A DNA stretch of 7,048 nt, taken from the NCBI GenBank assembly GCA_044507115.1, contig JBIQJZ010000197.1:1-7048 (forward strand). The letters are read 5' to 3'. Each line of letters opens with the position of its first letter. The stretch's first letter is position 1. This DNA is from Chryseosolibacter sp044507115. GTDB lineage: Bacteria; Bacteroidota; Bacteroidia; Cytophagales; Cyclobacteriaceae. Positions 6,108 through 7,048 of the stretch are shown here, in pieces. The position numbers and the translations under genes were made by a program. Below the pieces are notes generated by a model. The model made no database searches and was not told the origin of the DNA. It worked only from the letters and a program-made list of their open reading frames with translations.

Positions 6108-7048
6108 ATGTTTAAGGAATCGATACTGAGTTACCAGGGCTCGCTCAAGAAGTCGATCAAGACGGGTTGGACGCCGGGCTGGATCGCGGGCTTGACAGTC
6201 ATCGCCGTAGGGGTCTTCGCGGTGCTCTATGCATTTGAAGCCGATGCGGCCGCGCTGTTGATGAGACTGGTGCCGCCGACCTATCGCCAGGGAAGCGCGT
6301 TTTACACAGATATGGTGTTTCTTGCCCGCACTGAACTGCTCTGGGTCGCGTGCTTTTTTGTCGTCACCCTCTTGTTATACCGGTACCCGTTTGGCGGTGC
6401 ACTTGAAAGGGCGAGACATTTCGGCGAGGAGGGCAATACGTGGGGACTGATCTTGCTGATTGTTTCGGTTTTTCTTCTGGCCGTCGGAATTTCTTTGTTT
6501 GTGCTCGAGTCGTTCCCAAATTCCTCAGATGAATATGCTTACCTCCTTCAGGCTGAAATGTTCAGCGATGGAAAATGGTGGGTCCGCGCGCATGATCTCC
6601 CCGCGTTCTTTCAAGCGAATAACATTCCTCAACACGAAGGCATTCTTCTAAGCCGGTTTCCGCCTGGCTGGCCTTTATTGCTCAGCCTTGCCTTTGACGC
6701 GGGAATTTCCCCGATGTTGGTCAATCCGTTCCTTGGGATGTGCGCCTTACTTGTGTTGTATTTTTTTGCGAAAAAGTACTACAGTCATCAGGTGGCCGTT
6801 TGGAGTGTGACAATAGTCGCTCTCAGTAGCTACTTTCTGTTCAACGCCGCGTCGTTCTTTTCTCATATCTCCTGCACGCTGTTTGTGCTTTTGTTCGCCT
6901 ACAGTGTGTACGTATATCGCGATAATCGAAACGTGGTTGCGGCGATTCTCGCTGGCTTTTTCCTCGGTATGGTGATGATCATCCGTTATTACACGGCTGT
7001 CCTCATATTTATGCCGTTTGGCGTCGTTTTACTGATCCAGTACCGGTG
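6108..7048 (+). CDS. GT-C (ArnT/PMT-like) membrane glycosyltransferase, N-terminal 313 residues
   Basis: This reading frame starts at ATG 6108 and is open to the window edge. It has several membrane segments: about 25-43, 77-91, 111-133, then near 187-200, 203-221, 228-246, 252-270, 276-292 and 295-311. The loop after the third segment contains SSDEYAYLLQAE (139-150), the acidic first-loop motif of GT-C enzymes, followed by FSDGKWW (152-158). RFPPGWPLLLS (183-193) is the conserved Pro-rich motif before the next helix, and GFFLGMVMIIR (283-293) also fits. These enzymes transfer a sugar from a polyprenyl-phosphate donor to lipid, protein or glycan on the periplasmic side. The acidic motif normally follows the first membrane helix, so two extra helices precede it here. 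The gap to the TolC-like gene is 79 bp, same strand, so it is probably the last visible gene of the operon. The substrate is unknown and the C-terminal region is missing. Confidence 0.87.
   Translation, partial: MFKESILSYQGSLKKSIKTGWTPGWIAGLTVIAVGVFAVLYAFEADAAALLMRLVPPTYRQGSAFYTDMVFLARTELLWVACFFVVTLLLYRYPFGGALERARHFGEEGNTWGLILLIVSVFLLAVGISLFVLESFPNSSDEYAYLLQAEMFSDGKWWVRAHDLPAFFQANNIPQHEGILLSRFPPGWPLLLSLAFDAGISPMLVNPFLGMCALLVLYFFAKKYYSHQVAVWSVTIVALSSYFLFNAASFFSHISCTLFVLLFAYSVYVYRDNRNVVAAILAGFFLGMVMIIRYYTAVLIFMPFGVVLLIQYR

Noticed and set aside
1..7048. CRISPR arrays, tRNA or rRNA genes, insertion sequences, attachment sites.
   Set aside because: No spaced direct repeats, cloverleaf-like sequence, transposase motifs or terminal repeats were seen on reading both strands.

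Overview
The window looks like part of a cell-surface polysaccharide (exopolysaccharide, capsule or O-antigen-like) assembly and export locus from a Gram-negative bacterium. Base composition is close to even. None of the seven gene starts has a Shine-Dalgarno sequence. The chain-length regulator has a C-terminal ATPase domain with motif wording (an 'EGAA..EYSDTKEL' type Walker B region) that I associate from memory with Bacteroidota and relatives. I therefore favour Bacteroidota or a neighbouring phylum such as Rhodothermota/Balneolota. This is inference, because no rRNA or other marker is present.

Layout. Positions 1-514 (minus) hold the N-terminal part of a HAD-IB phosphatase that runs off the left edge. 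A 210-bp divergent intergenic region follows. Positions 725-2944 (plus) encode a 739-residue Wzz/GumC-type polysaccharide co-polymerase fused to a tyrosine-autokinase-like ATPase domain. It converges, with only 4 bp between stops, on 2949-3506 (minus), a 185-residue single-pass membrane protein of unknown function. A second divergent region (3507-3663) contains a strong 18-bp palindrome inside a longer hairpin, just upstream of a good -10-like hexamer. From there four plus-strand genes follow with short gaps: a 46-residue membrane micro-protein (3664-3804), a Wzy/WaaL-family polytopic membrane protein (3822-5258), a half-size TolC-family outer-membrane protein (5330-6028), and a GT-C (ArnT/PMT-like) glycosyltransferase that is open at the right edge (6108-7048).

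How the parts could work together (inference). Lipid-linked repeat units would be polymerised or ligated by the Wzy/WaaL protein, with chain length or export controlled by the Wzz-ATPase. The GT-C enzyme would add a sugar from a polyprenyl-phosphate donor on the periplasmic side. The half-TolC protein could provide an outer-membrane or periplasmic conduit. No Wza/OPX-type export protein is visible here. The points most worth following are the half-TolC/Wzz pairing, the kinase domain without a tyrosine tail, the 46-residue membrane protein, and the palindrome upstream of it.
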